A DNA stretch of 64,000 bases. Origin: Arenibaculum pallidiluteum (GTDB lineage: Bacteria; Pseudomonadota; Alphaproteobacteria; Azospirillales; Azospirillaceae). How positions within the stretch are numbered: position 1 is the first letter of the stretch; each line of letters starts with the position of its first letter. Of this stretch, positions 33,585-42,329 are shown piece by piece. Position numbers and translations under genes: made by a program. The stretch is taken from contig NZ_JAFIQU010000019.1 of assembly GCF_017355985.1 (NCBI RefSeq), positions 33,947 to 97,946 on the forward strand, written 5' to 3'. The notes under the pieces were generated by a model that did no database searches, was not told the DNA's origin, and saw nothing but the letters and a program-made list of their open reading frames with translations.

Positions 33585-34301
33585 TCAGCCGCCGGCCTTG
33601 TTGCCGGCGCCCGCGGCAAGGCCCGCATGGACGCGGTCGAGGTGGCGGCGCATGGCTCGGCGCGCACGCGATGGATCCCGCCCCAGCAGGGCGTCTACGA
33701 TGGCCTGGTGGTCGTCGATGGCGAGATCGCGCATCCGCGGCGTGCTGAAATGGTCCTCGAGCCGCCGGTAGAGCGGCCCGCGCTGGCAGTCCCAGAGCTC
33801 GGTCACCAGGTGCAGCAGCGCGCGGTTGCCGCTCGCCTCCGCGATGCGCAGGTGGAAGGCGCGGTCGGCGGGATGCCGGAGGTCGTACCGATGCTCGGCA
33901 TCGCGCAGCGATGCCGCCGCGAGCACGACCCCCCGCAACTGCTCGTCGGTTGCGTTCTCGGCGGCCAGCGCCGCGGTTTCGCTCTCGACCAGCGCGCGCG
34001 CCGCGACGATGTCCAGCGGCGGCAGCCCGGCGCCGTCGCCGGGCGTCCAGTGATGCACGCGCGTCAGGGCGTCCGCCGTCACGAAGACTCCGCTGCCGAC
34101 TCGGATGTCGAGGACCCCGCCGACTTCCAGCGCCACGAGCGCCTGGCGCAGCGAGCCGCGGCTGACGCCCAGCCGCACCGCCAGCTCGCGCTCCGGCGGC
34201 AGCCTGCCACCGGGCGGGTATTCACCCGAGGCGACCAGTGTCCGGAGCTGTTCGGCAATCTGCTCGTGCACGCGTCGGTGCTGAAGGACCTGGATCGGCA
34301 T
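33585..34301 (-). CDS. GntR family regulator, FadR subfamily
   Basis: The product is 238 residues. The N-terminal winged helix lies at about 8-70 (VHEQIAEQLRTLVASGEYPPGGRLPPERELAVRLGVSRGSLRQALVAL). The all-helical FCD domain (about 85-230) has a metal/effector site suggested by DRAFHLRIAEASGNRALLHLV and DDHQAIVDALLGRD. It is divergent from the SDR-TctCBA operon, which it probably represses until its acid ligand is present. The ATG at 34301 begins just before the HTH; an ATG at 34352 is an alternative. Candidate operator at 34383-34399. Confidence 0.9.
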   Translation of the reverse strand: MPIQVLQHRRVHEQIAEQLRTLVASGEYPPGGRLPPERELAVRLGVSRGSLRQALVALEVGGVLDIRVGSGVFVTADALTRVHHWTPGDGAGLPPLDIVAARALVESETAALAAENATDEQLRGVVLAAASLRDAEHRYDLRHPADRAFHLRIAEASGNRALLHLVTELWDCQRGPLYRRLEDHFSTPRMRDLAIDDHQAIVDALLGRDPSRARRAMRRHLDRVHAGLAAGAGNKAGG

Positions 34302-34382
34302 AGTCACCCGCTCGGGCTGCTGCGGCGCCCCGCCGTTGGCGGGATCTCTCAAATTTCAGTAGACACAACATTATGGTTCAGC

Positions 34383-34399
34383 GGTACGATGTTTGTACC
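34383..34399. promoter_or_regulatory. Putative GntR (FadR-type) operator
   Basis: GGTAC (34383-34387) is mirrored by GTACC (34395-34399) around seven bases, and the right half extends into TTTGTACCAATT, similar to the TTGGTA-type half sites of FadR/LldR regulators. It lies between the divergent GntR gene and the SDR-Tct operon. Confidence 0.5.
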
Positions 34400-34499
34400 A
34401 ATTGCCGCGGTGCAGCCCAGGCGGCGCTGCATTCCCGGCCGCATCCGCGCCGGCGGGGCCACGCCCTGCCCATTGTCACTCGATCCAGGGAAACCCGAC

Positions 34500-35252
34500 G
34501 TGAACCAGCTCGATCTCGGAGGCCGCGTGGCCGTGGTGACCGGCGGAGCGCGTGGCATCGGCTACGCCGTGGCCGAGCGCATCCTGCGCTCGGGCGGCTC
34601 CGTCTCGCTGTGGGACGTGGATGGCGCCCGGCTGGACGAATCGGTGCGTGCGCTCTCGGGCCTCGGCACCGTGGACGCAGCGGTGGTGGAGCTGACCGAC
34701 GAGGCCTCGGTCGCCGCCGCGGCCGACGCGGCCGCGACCCGATTCGGCAAGATCGACATCCTGGTCAACAATGCCGGGATCACCGGCGGCAACGACGTCA
34801 CCTGGCAGCTCGACCCGGCCGTGTGGCGCCGCGTCGTCGAGGTGAACCTGATCGGCCCGTTCCTGACCTCGCGCGCCATCGTCCCGCTGATGCTGGCCCG
34901 CGGATACGGCCGCATCGTGAATGTCGCCTCCATCGCCGGGAAGGAGGGGAACCCCAACGCCTCGCACTACAGCGCGTCCAAGGCCGGGCTGATCGCGCTG
35001 ACCAAGTCGCTGGGGAAGGAGCTCGCCACGAAGGGCATCACGGTGAACTGCGTCACGCCGGCCGCGGCCAAGACGGAGATCTTCGCCCAGATGAGGCAGG
35101 AGCACATCGACTTCATGCTGTCGAAGATCCCCATGGGGCGTTTCCTGGAGGTCGAGGAGGTCGCGGGCATGATCGCCTGGATCGCGACCGAGGACTGCTC
35201 CTTCACCACCGGCGCCGTCTTCGACATCTCCGGCGGGCGCGCGACCTACTAG
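34500..35252 (+). CDS. SDR family oxidoreductase (3-oxoacyl-ACP reductase-like)
   Basis: The product is 250 residues with TGGARGIG at 14-21, Asp39 after strand 2 (pointing to NAD rather than NADP), NNAG at 90-93, and catalytic Ser144, Tyr157, Lys161 (HYSASKAG). The start is a GTG at 34500 (GTGAACCAGCTCG), since no ATG begins the conserved fold. It is the first gene of an operon with a TctCBA transporter and probably oxidises or reduces the hydroxy- or oxo-acid taken up by it. Substrate unknown. Confidence 0.87.
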   Translation: MNQLDLGGRVAVVTGGARGIGYAVAERILRSGGSVSLWDVDGARLDESVRALSGLGTVDAAVVELTDEASVAAAADAAATRFGKIDILVNNAGITGGNDVTWQLDPAVWRRVVEVNLIGPFLTSRAIVPLMLARGYGRIVNVASIAGKEGNPNASHYSASKAGLIALTKSLGKELATKGITVNCVTPAAAKTEIFAQMRQEHIDFMLSKIPMGRFLEVEEVAGMIAWIATEDCSFTTGAVFDISGGRATY

Positions 35253-35304
35253 CGCGGGCCGCCAGGGCCACGTGAACCACCGAATGCATAAAGGGAGGAA
35301 AACA

Positions 35305-36282
35305 ATGCGCAGACAGTTCCTGTCGGCCGTGGCCGCCGTGGCCGTGACGCTCTTCGCCGGGACCTTCGCGACGCCGAGCCAGGCCGCCTATCCCGAGCGA
35401 CCGATCACCCTGATCGTGCCCTGGGGCGCGGGCGGCGGCACCGACGCGACGGCCCGCATCATCGGCACGCTGCTGGAGAAGGAGCTCGGCCAGCCCGTCA
35501 ACGTCGTGAACCGCACCGGCGGCAACGGCGTGGTCGGGCACGCCGCGATCGCCGCGGCGCCCCGCGACGGCTACACGCTGGGCATGGCCACGGTCGAGAT
35601 CGGCATGCTGCACTGGCAGGGGCTGACCGAGCTGACGAGCAAGGACTACACGCCGCTCGCCCTCATGAACTACGACCCCGCCGCGCTGCAGGTGCGCGCC
35701 GACGCGCCGTACAAGAACGCCAAGGAGCTGGTCGAGGCCATCAAGGCGCAGCCCGGGAAGTTCAAGGCATCGGGCACCGGACAGGGCGGCATCTGGCACC
35801 TCGCCATCGCCGGCATGCTGAACGAGCTGAAGATCGCGCCGAATGCGGTCGCCTGGGTGCCGAGCCAGGGCGCGGCGCCGGGCCTGCAGGACCTCATGGC
35901 GGGCGGCGTCGAGATCGTCCCCTGCTCGCTGCCCGAGGCGCGCTCGGTGATCGATGCCGGCCGGGTCAAGAGCCTTGTCACCTTCGGCAAGGAGCCGAAC
36001 CCCGCGATGCCCAACATTCCGACCCTGAAGTCCGAGCTGGGCTTCGAGTACGACGTTGGCGCCTGGCGCGGGATCGTCGGTCCCAAGGGCCTTCCGAAGG
36101 AGGTCGGCGACCGGCTCGTCCAGGCCCTGGACAAGATCTACAAGTCCGAGGACTACAAGGGCTTCATGAACCAGCGCGGCTTCGGCATGCAGTATGCCGC
36201 GGGCGACCAGTTCGGCACCTTCATGGCGGACAGCGACGCGAAGCTCGGCACGGTCATGAAGGCCGTGGGCATCGCCAAGTAG
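35305..36282 (+). CDS. tctC: Tripartite tricarboxylate transporter binding protein (TctC/Bug)
   Basis: The product is 325 residues with a signal peptide ending ATPSQA near residue 27. Mature family text is AYPERPITLIVPWGAGGGTDATAR, then GGNGVVGHAAIAAAPRDGYTLG. The start at 35305 is fixed by AAGGGAGGAAAACA directly before it; an ATG at 35272 has no ribosome binding site. It binds a carboxylate in the periplasm and delivers it to TctAB. The aspartate/glycine-rich loop that contacts ligand carboxylates in Bug proteins is intact. It lies between the SDR gene and tctB. Confidence 0.92.
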   Translation: MRRQFLSAVAAVAVTLFAGTFATPSQAAYPERPITLIVPWGAGGGTDATARIIGTLLEKELGQPVNVVNRTGGNGVVGHAAIAAAPRDGYTLGMATVEIGMLHWQGLTELTSKDYTPLALMNYDPAALQVRADAPYKNAKELVEAIKAQPGKFKASGTGQGGIWHLAIAGMLNELKIAPNAVAWVPSQGAAPGLQDLMAGGVEIVPCSLPEARSVIDAGRVKSLVTFGKEPNPAMPNIPTLKSELGFEYDVGAWRGIVGPKGLPKEVGDRLVQALDKIYKSEDYKGFMNQRGFGMQYAAGDQFGTFMADSDAKLGTVMKAVGIAK

Positions 36283-36310
36283 TCGGCGGTCCGGAAGGCG
36301 GGCGCACGGC

Positions 36311-36778
36311 ATGCGCATCAACGACGCCGTCACGGGAGGGGTGCTGCTCGCTTCGGCGGTGGCGCTCGGCCTCTACTCCAGCACCCTGCCCGCGACACCG
36401 GGGCAGGACTACGGCGCGGCCGTCTTCCCTATGGCCATCGCGATCCTGGTCGGCGGGCTGTCGCTGTTCCTGATCGCGTCGGGCGCACGCGCCTGGCGCG
36501 GCGTCGTCGAGCTGCCGGACAGGGAACGGTCCTTCCACGGCCCGGCCAAGTTCGCGCTCGCCTTCGGGTCCGTGCTGTTCTACCTGCTGGCCGCGGAGCC
36601 GCTCGGCTTCGCGGTCTGCTCGGTGCTGATCGTCTTCGCGCTCTGCGTCTCGCTGGGCACGCGCTGGTGGATGGCGGCCTTGGTCGCCCTGGGCATCACG
36701 GCCGCCATCCACGTGACCTTCTCCGATCTGCTGAAGGTGCCGCTGCCCCTCGGTATCCTCGCCCCTCTGGTCCGGTGA
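36311..36778 (+). CDS. tctB: Tripartite tricarboxylate transporter small subunit (TctB)
   Basis: The product is 155 residues with four predicted membrane helices (about 8-27, 38-60, 78-95 and a split region at 98-140), typical of TctB/DUF1468. It partners the large subunit TctA encoded 4 bases downstream. Family members are poorly conserved; identification rests on length, helix pattern and position between TctC and TctA. Confidence 0.88.
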   Translation: MRINDAVTGGVLLASAVALGLYSSTLPATPGQDYGAAVFPMAIAILVGGLSLFLIASGARAWRGVVELPDRERSFHGPAKFALAFGSVLFYLLAAEPLGFAVCSVLIVFALCVSLGTRWWMAALVALGITAAIHVTFSDLLKVPLPLGILAPLVR

Positions 36779-36782
36779 CGGA

Positions 36783-38285
36783 ATGGATGCGATTCTCCTC
36801 GCGCTCCGGATGGTGTTCGAGCCGTCGGTGCTGCTCACCATCACGCTGGCCGCCGCGTTCGGCCTGGTCGTCGGCGCAATTCCGGGCCTGACCGCCACCA
36901 TGGCGGTAGCGCTGCTGGTGCCCGTGACCTTCTTCATGGACCCGGTTCCCGCCGTCGGGGCGATCGTGACCTGCTCGGCCATGGCGATCTTCGCCGGCGA
37001 CATCCCGGGTACTCTGCTGCGCATCCCGGGCACGCCGGCCTCGGCCGCCTATACGGACGAAGCCTATGCCATGACCCGCAAGGGCCAGAGCGAGCAGGCC
37101 CTGGGCGCCAACCTGCTGTTCTCGGCGGTCGGCGGAATGTTCGGCACCGTCGTGCTGATCCTGGCCGCTCCCACGCTGGCCGAGGTGGCCCTGCAGTTCA
37201 GCTCCTTCGAGTATTTCTGGATGGCACTGCTGGGCCTGACCTGCGCGGTGTTCATCGGCACGGGCTCGCCCGTGAAGGGGCTGATCAGCCTGTGCATCGG
37301 CCTGTTCGCGGCCACCATCGGCCTGAACAACCCTGCCGGCCTGCCGCGCCTGACCTTCGGCAGCCCGGACCTGCTGGGTGGTGTCAACTTCATCGCGGCC
37401 ATGATCGGCATGTTCGCCGTGGCCGAGGTGTTCCGGCACATGCTGTCGCCGACGACCACCGAAGGCGTGCCGCAGTCGGTCGCCGGCAACCTGTTCCGCG
37501 GATGGGGCGCGCTGCTGCGGCGGTACTGGGTCCAGCAGGTGCGCGGCAACGTGGTCGGCACCGCGATCGGCGCACTGCCCGGTGCCGGCGCCGATATCGC
37601 CGCCTGGGTCAGCTACGCCATGAGCAAGCGGCTGTCCAAGACGCCCGAGAAGTTCGGGACCGGCCATGCCGAGGGGATCATCGAGAGCACCTCGTCAAAC
37701 AACGCGGCCCTGGCCGGTGCTTGGGTGCCGGCGCTGGTCTTCGGCATCCCCGGCGATTCCATCACCGCCGTCGCAATCGGCGTCCTCTACATCAAGGGCA
37801 TGAATCCCGGCCCGACGATCTTCATCAACTCGCCGCAGAACATCTATGCGGTATTCATCGTCTTCATCCTCGCCAACCTGATCATGATCCCTCTGGGCTG
37901 GGCGGCCATCAAGATGGCCCGGCACATCCTGCGAGTTCCCCGCAGGATCCTGATGCCGTGCATCCTGATGTTCTGCATCGTCGGCGCCTTCGCCATCGAG
38001 AACACCCCCTTCGGCATCGTCGTGATGCTCGTCTTCGGCCTGCTGGGCTTCCTGATGGAGGAGAACGGCTTCCCGGTGGCGCCCGCGATCCTCGGCCTTG
38101 TCCTGGGCCCGCTGCTGGAGGAGAACTTCGTCACCTCCATGATCAAGGCGGACGGCAGCTTCCTCGGTTTCTTCGAACGCCCGATCGCAGCCGGGCTGGG
38201 CATCGTGACCATTGCGATCTGGCTCTCGCCGATGCTGATCCGCGCCCTGCGCCGGCCGCCTGCTAGACGGGGCGAGGCGACGTGA
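36783..38285 (+). CDS. tctA: Tripartite tricarboxylate transporter large subunit (TctA)
   Basis: The product is 500 residues with about 11-12 membrane helices. Family motifs are GAIPGLTATMAVALLVPVTFFMDPVPA near residue 30 and the second repeat GALPGAGADIAAWVSYAMSKRLSKTPEKFGTGHAEGIIESTSSNNA. It is the ion-coupled channel of the Tct system. With the SDR and TctCB genes upstream it forms one operon. A GC hairpin (38359-38387) lies 73 bases downstream. Confidence 0.93.
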   Translation: MDAILLALRMVFEPSVLLTITLAAAFGLVVGAIPGLTATMAVALLVPVTFFMDPVPAVGAIVTCSAMAIFAGDIPGTLLRIPGTPASAAYTDEAYAMTRKGQSEQALGANLLFSAVGGMFGTVVLILAAPTLAEVALQFSSFEYFWMALLGLTCAVFIGTGSPVKGLISLCIGLFAATIGLNNPAGLPRLTFGSPDLLGGVNFIAAMIGMFAVAEVFRHMLSPTTTEGVPQSVAGNLFRGWGALLRRYWVQQVRGNVVGTAIGALPGAGADIAAWVSYAMSKRLSKTPEKFGTGHAEGIIESTSSNNAALAGAWVPALVFGIPGDSITAVAIGVLYIKGMNPGPTIFINSPQNIYAVFIVFILANLIMIPLGWAAIKMARHILRVPRRILMPCILMFCIVGAFAIENTPFGIVVMLVFGLLGFLMEENGFPVAPAILGLVLGPLLEENFVTSMIKADGSFLGFFERPIAAGLGIVTIAIWLSPMLIRALRRPPARRGEAT

Positions 38286-38684
38286 GAAGCGGCCCGGAAG
38301 GCCCGTCCCGCGTGGACGGCGCCTGCCGGCCGGGGCGCCGCGGGCCACCGTGAGCCACCCTGCGGCCGCCTCGTTGCGGGCCGCAGGCGGCGCATGGGCC
38401 CCAGATCGGGCTCGACGCCCGTTCGCAACCGGGCGATGTTCACGGGCACGCTGACGATCCACCGCAACGGCTGTTTCCGCTCCATGTCGCTCACCCTTTC
38501 CCGCGCCTGGCCTCGGCCTGCCGGCCGACCGCGGCCTGCCCCCGGCGTCTGCACCACGGAAGTCGCAGCGCCGGTCCGGTCCGCGCGCTCGGCGACGGCG
38601 TGTATCCGCGATCCCGGCGGCGAAGCGGGACCCGGGCGGGCCCGGCCGGCAGCCAGCCACGGCCGCGCGGCATAAGGGAACCCG
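38286..38684. other. Intergenic region, 399 bp
   Basis: This lies between tctA and trkH. It contains the hairpin at 38359-38387 and presumably the trkH promoter. An open frame on the minus strand starting near 38484 has a ribosome-binding-like GAAAGGGTGAG before its ATG and begins MERKQPLRWIVSVPVNIARL, but it runs on as antisense into tctA. I do not accept it as a gene. Confidence 0.6.
38359..38387 (+). terminator. 9-bp hairpin downstream of tctA
   Basis: CCTGCGGCC (38359-38367) pairs perfectly with GGCCGCAGG (38379-38387) over an 11-base loop. Probably the end of the Tct operon; no T-run follows. Confidence 0.45.
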
Positions 38685-40136
38685 ATGCGGTCCATCATCC
38701 ATGTGGTCGGATGGCTTCTCGTCGGCGAGGCCGCGGCAATGGCCGTTCCCGCGGCGGCGGACGGGCTTGCGGGCTCCTCGGACTGGACGGCCTTCGCGAT
38801 CTCGTCCTTTGTGACCGCCGGCGTCGGCGGCGCCCTGGTCCTTGCCTCGGGAGGGAAGAGGCCGGGAACGGTCACCGTCCGCGAGACCTTCATGCTGACG
38901 ACGCTCGCATGGACGGTCCTGTCCGTCTTCGCGGCGCTGCCCTTCGCCTTCTCCTCCACCAAGCTGTCGGTGGTCGATTCACTCTACGAGGCGACATCGG
39001 GCCTCACCACCGCGGGAGGCACGGTTATCGTCGGGCTGGATGCGCTGCCACCTGGCCCGCTGCTGTGGCGCATCCTGCTGAACTGGATCGGCGGCATCGG
39101 CATCGTGGCGATGACGCTCCTGGTGTTCCCGTTCCTGCGTGTCGGCGGCATGCAGCTCTTCCGTACGGAATCCTCGGACCGGTCCGACAAGCTGTTCGGC
39201 CAGGCGCAGGATCTCGCGGCCACGATCGCGACCGTCTACGTCACGCTGACCATGCTCTCCGCCCTCGGGTTCTACCTGGCGGGCATGCCCTGGTTCGACG
39301 CGATCGCCCATGGAATGTCCGCCGTGTCCACCGGCGGTTTCTCGACCCGCGACGCCTCGCTGGCCGCCTTCCCCGGCGTGGCGCACTACTGGGTCGCGAC
39401 CGTCTCGATGATCGCCGGTGCGCTGCCGATGACCTATTACGTGCGCTTCTGGCTTCAGGGCCGCGAGGCCTTCCACGACCAGCAGGTCAGGACCTTCATC
39501 AGCTTCCTGCTGGCAGCCTGGGCCGTCATGGCCGGCTGGGCCATGTTGCAGACCGATCTTCCGGACGAGATGGCCGTCCACGAGATCCTTGCCCACGTCG
39601 CCGTGAACGTCACCTCGGTCGTCACCACGACCGGGCTGGCATCGGACGACTACGGTGCCTGGGGCGGGTTCGCAACGGCCGCGTTCTTCGCCCTGTTCTT
39701 CGTCGGGGGCTGCACGGGGTCCACCAGCGGGTCGATCAAGATCTTCCGCTGGCAGGTCCTGATCCTGTCGCTGCGCGCGCAGCTGCGCCGGATGGTGACG
39801 CCGCACCGGGTCACGATGGTCATCTACGCGGGCAAGGCGTTGACCGATGACGTGGTGCAGTCGGTCGTGAACTTCGTCGTGGTCTTCGTGCTGGCCTTCG
39901 CGGCGCTGTCCCTGGCTCTGGCCTGGACGGGACTGGACTTCCTCAGCGCCACGAGCGCCGTCGCATCCGCGCTTTCCGGCGTCGGCCCCGGCCTCGGGGA
40001 CGTGGTCGGCCCCGCCGGCAACTACACCTCGCTCTCGCCCGCAGCGAAGCTGACGCTGTGCTTCGCGATGCTGCTCGGACGTCTCGAGGTCCTGACGGTG
40101 CTCGTCCTGCTGACCCCCGGCTTCTGGAAGCGGTGA
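38685..40136 (+). CDS. trkH: Potassium uptake protein TrkH
   Basis: The product is 483 residues, the size of TrkH/KtrB channel subunits. Four M1-P-M2 units are visible; selectivity-filter-like loops are TSGLTTAGGTV, MSAVSTGGFSTRD, VTSVVTTTGLASDDYG and ASALSGVGPGLGDV, each with the expected central Gly. It takes up K+ together with a TrkA-type cytoplasmic gating subunit, which is not encoded here. AAGGGAACCCG precedes the ATG. The following MFS gene begins within or just after its stop. Confidence 0.92.
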   Translation: MRSIIHVVGWLLVGEAAAMAVPAAADGLAGSSDWTAFAISSFVTAGVGGALVLASGGKRPGTVTVRETFMLTTLAWTVLSVFAALPFAFSSTKLSVVDSLYEATSGLTTAGGTVIVGLDALPPGPLLWRILLNWIGGIGIVAMTLLVFPFLRVGGMQLFRTESSDRSDKLFGQAQDLAATIATVYVTLTMLSALGFYLAGMPWFDAIAHGMSAVSTGGFSTRDASLAAFPGVAHYWVATVSMIAGALPMTYYVRFWLQGREAFHDQQVRTFISFLLAAWAVMAGWAMLQTDLPDEMAVHEILAHVAVNVTSVVTTTGLASDDYGAWGGFATAAFFALFFVGGCTGSTSGSIKIFRWQVLILSLRAQLRRMVTPHRVTMVIYAGKALTDDVVQSVVNFVVVFVLAFAALSLALAWTGLDFLSATSAVASALSGVGPGLGDVVGPAGNYTSLSPAAKLTLCFAMLLGRLEVLTVLVLLTPGFWKR

Positions 40137-40147
40137 GCGTCCCTGGC

Positions 40148-41371
40148 ATGCGGTTCCTGCGGTTCCTCGGCGAGAATGCCCGCTGGCTGGCGGCGGGCTA
40201 CCTGCTCTTCTTCTTCTCCGCCTTCGGGCAGACCTACTTCATCTCGCTGTCGGCAGGCGACATCCGCCGCGAATACGCACTCTCCCACGGCGGGTTCGGC
40301 GCGCTCTACATGGGGGCCACCCTGGCGAGCGCGCTGACGCTGACGCGCTTCGGCCAGATCGTCGACCGCTGGAGCCCGCGCCGCGTCGCCGTGCTGATCG
40401 TGCCAATGCTGGCGCTGGCGACGGCGGCCATGGCGCTGTCCCGCCATGTGGCGCTGCTGTTCGCCACGATCTACGTGCTGCGCCTGTTCGGCCAAGGGAT
40501 GATGTCCCATACCGCCTTCACGCTGATGGGGCGGTGGTTCTCGGCGCAGCGCGGACGGGCGGTGACGCTGGCGACCCTCGGCCTCAACACTGGCGAGGCG
40601 CTGTTCCCGCTGGTCTTCGTCGCGCTGGCCGGGGCCGTCGGATGGCGCGACACCTGGCTGCTGGGGGCGGCCGTGCTGATCCTTGCGGCGCTGCCGGCGA
40701 TCGCCGCGCTGACCGCCGTGGAGAGGACGCCGCGGGCCTCCGACCCCTCTGCCCCCGCCGCGACGGCGCGCGACTGGACACGGGCCGAGGTGCTGCGCGA
40801 CCCGCTCTTCTATCCGGTGCTTCTGGCCATGATGCCGCCGGCCTTCATCGGCACGGCGATCTTCTTCCATCAGGTCCACCTGGTCGAGCTGCGCGGCTGG
40901 TCGATCGGGATCTTCGCCTCGTCCTTCTCGCTCTACGCGGCCATGACCGTCGCCTGCGCGCTGCTGGCGGGACAGCTCGTCGACCGGTTTTCGGCGGTCG
41001 CGCTGCTGCCTCTGTACCTTCTGCCGATGGGGCTCGCCTGCCTCGTCATCGGCACGATGCCGGAGCAATGGGCGGTCTTCGCCTTCATGGCGCTGTACGG
41101 CGTGTCCAACGGCTTTTCGCTGGCGCTCTTCGGCTCCCTGTGGCCCGAGATCTACGGAGTGCGGCATCTCGGCGCCATCCGGGCGCTGGTCACCGCGTTG
41201 CTCGTCTTCGCCTCGGCCGTGGGCCCCGGCCTCACGGGAACGCTGATCGATGCCGGCATCGCCTATCCCGCGCAGGTCGCGGCCATGGGCCTCTACTGCA
41301 TCGTCATTTCGCTGGCGATGCTGCCGGTCCGGCGACGCCTGAAGGCCCGGGCGGGCGCGTTGCCGTCCTGA
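40148..41371 (+). CDS. Major facilitator superfamily transporter
   Basis: The product is 407 residues with 12 predicted helices in two six-helix halves. The helix 2-3 loop QIVDRWSPRRVAVLI is the usual DxxxRR-type motif. The general pattern (GYLLFFFSAFGQTYFISLSAGDIRREYALSHGGFGALYMG) resembles MFS members of the OFA/monocarboxylate-like group. Substrate unknown. The start is either the ATG at 40148 or a GTG at 40133 overlapping the trkH stop by 4 bases (GTGA); neither has ideal ribosome binding site spacing. The tight spacing suggests co-transcription with trkH. Confidence 0.85.
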   Translation: MRFLRFLGENARWLAAGYLLFFFSAFGQTYFISLSAGDIRREYALSHGGFGALYMGATLASALTLTRFGQIVDRWSPRRVAVLIVPMLALATAAMALSRHVALLFATIYVLRLFGQGMMSHTAFTLMGRWFSAQRGRAVTLATLGLNTGEALFPLVFVALAGAVGWRDTWLLGAAVLILAALPAIAALTAVERTPRASDPSAPAATARDWTRAEVLRDPLFYPVLLAMMPPAFIGTAIFFHQVHLVELRGWSIGIFASSFSLYAAMTVACALLAGQLVDRFSAVALLPLYLLPMGLACLVIGTMPEQWAVFAFMALYGVSNGFSLALFGSLWPEIYGVRHLGAIRALVTALLVFASAVGPGLTGTLIDAGIAYPAQVAAMGLYCIVISLAMLPVRRRLKARAGALPS

Positions 41372-41397
41372 CGCCCGAGGCCCCCCGAGAGCGGCCG

Positions 41398-42312
41398 CTA
41401 ACCCCGGTCCGGCGGCCCGGCGGCGGCGAGCTTGGCCTCGAGGTATTCCCAGTCGCGGCTGAAGCGGTAGGAATGGCGTGCCGGCGGCTGGGGCGAGGAG
41501 GTCTCCAGCCAGCGGACGGTCCGCTGGGTCCTGTTGACGAAGCCGTGGATGCAACCGACGCCCGTCCAGAAGACGTCGCCCTCCCCGAGGACATAGGTCG
41601 CGCCGTCGGCGGTGGCCTCGACCTCGCCCTCCAGGATCACGTACGCCTCCTCCAGCGGGTGGTCGTGCGGATGCGCGACGCCGCCGGGCTGGTACTCGAC
41701 CATGAACATCGTGGCCAGCGCCGCCGACAGGCGCTGGTCGACCAGCATCTTCACGGCGATGCCGCTGTAGGCCAGCAGCGCGGTCGCCATGCTGGCCGAG
41801 ACCGTCGGCGCGTCCACCCGGGCGCCGACTTTCAGCTTGTCGAGCGTGATGTCGTCATTCCTCATCCGGAACAGGTGGCGGGCGCGCGGGTCCCGGATGT
41901 CCAGGGGCTCGCGCTCCGCATAGCGGGGCGGGCCCAGGAAGAATGTATCCGTGGGCTCGCCGGACCCGCGGGGGATCGGCGTCGACAGGTCGATCCAGGC
42001 CGCCGTCCCATCGGCGGGCCCGAGCCAGGCATGGCTCGTCCCGACCGGCACCACCCCGCAGCTTCCCGGCACCAGCGGGAAGGCCCTGCCGTCGAGGACC
42101 AGCGTCGGCTCACCCGCCGTGATGTAGAAGTACTCCTCGAAGCTCTGGACGTGGGTGTCCACATGCCCGCCGGCCTCCAGCCGGCAGGCGCTCAGCCCGG
42201 TATGCACGGCGCCGGCCGCCCGGTCGACGAGCGGGGCACGCCTGAATCCCGCCGAATGGCCGGGATAGGCGGGCATGGGGCGGATGTCGACGGCGCGCAG
42301 GACATGGTGCAT
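41398..42312 (-). CDS. Bicupin protein
   Basis: The product is 304 residues with two cupin domains. The first (about 45-100) has HVDTHVQSFEEYFYITAG and later PVGTSHAWLG. The second (about 205-270) has GGVAHPHDHPLEEAYVILEGEV and GVGCIHGFVN. Both sets of metal ligands look complete, unlike many bicupins in which one is lost. It resembles ureidoglycine aminohydrolase-like and gentisate-dioxygenase-like bicupins only in fold. GGAAGG lies 9 bases before the ATG at 42312, but directly against the one at 42321, so I prefer the former. It is the last gene of the catabolic island. Confidence 0.82.
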   Translation of the reverse strand: MHHVLRAVDIRPMPAYPGHSAGFRRAPLVDRAAGAVHTGLSACRLEAGGHVDTHVQSFEEYFYITAGEPTLVLDGRAFPLVPGSCGVVPVGTSHAWLGPADGTAAWIDLSTPIPRGSGEPTDTFFLGPPRYAEREPLDIRDPRARHLFRMRNDDITLDKLKVGARVDAPTVSASMATALLAYSGIAVKMLVDQRLSAALATMFMVEYQPGGVAHPHDHPLEEAYVILEGEVEATADGATYVLGEGDVFWTGVGCIHGFVNRTQRTVRWLETSSPQPPARHSYRFSRDWEYLEAKLAAAGPPDRG

Positions 42313-42329
42313 GGATGGCATCCTTCCGG

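Noticed and set aside
38394..38675. Short frames in the tctA-trkH gap, including a minus-strand one starting MERKQPLRW with a good ribosome-binding-like sequence
   Set aside because: The minus frame runs into tctA as antisense and loses any protein-like character; the plus frame is Arg/Pro-rich with no signal.
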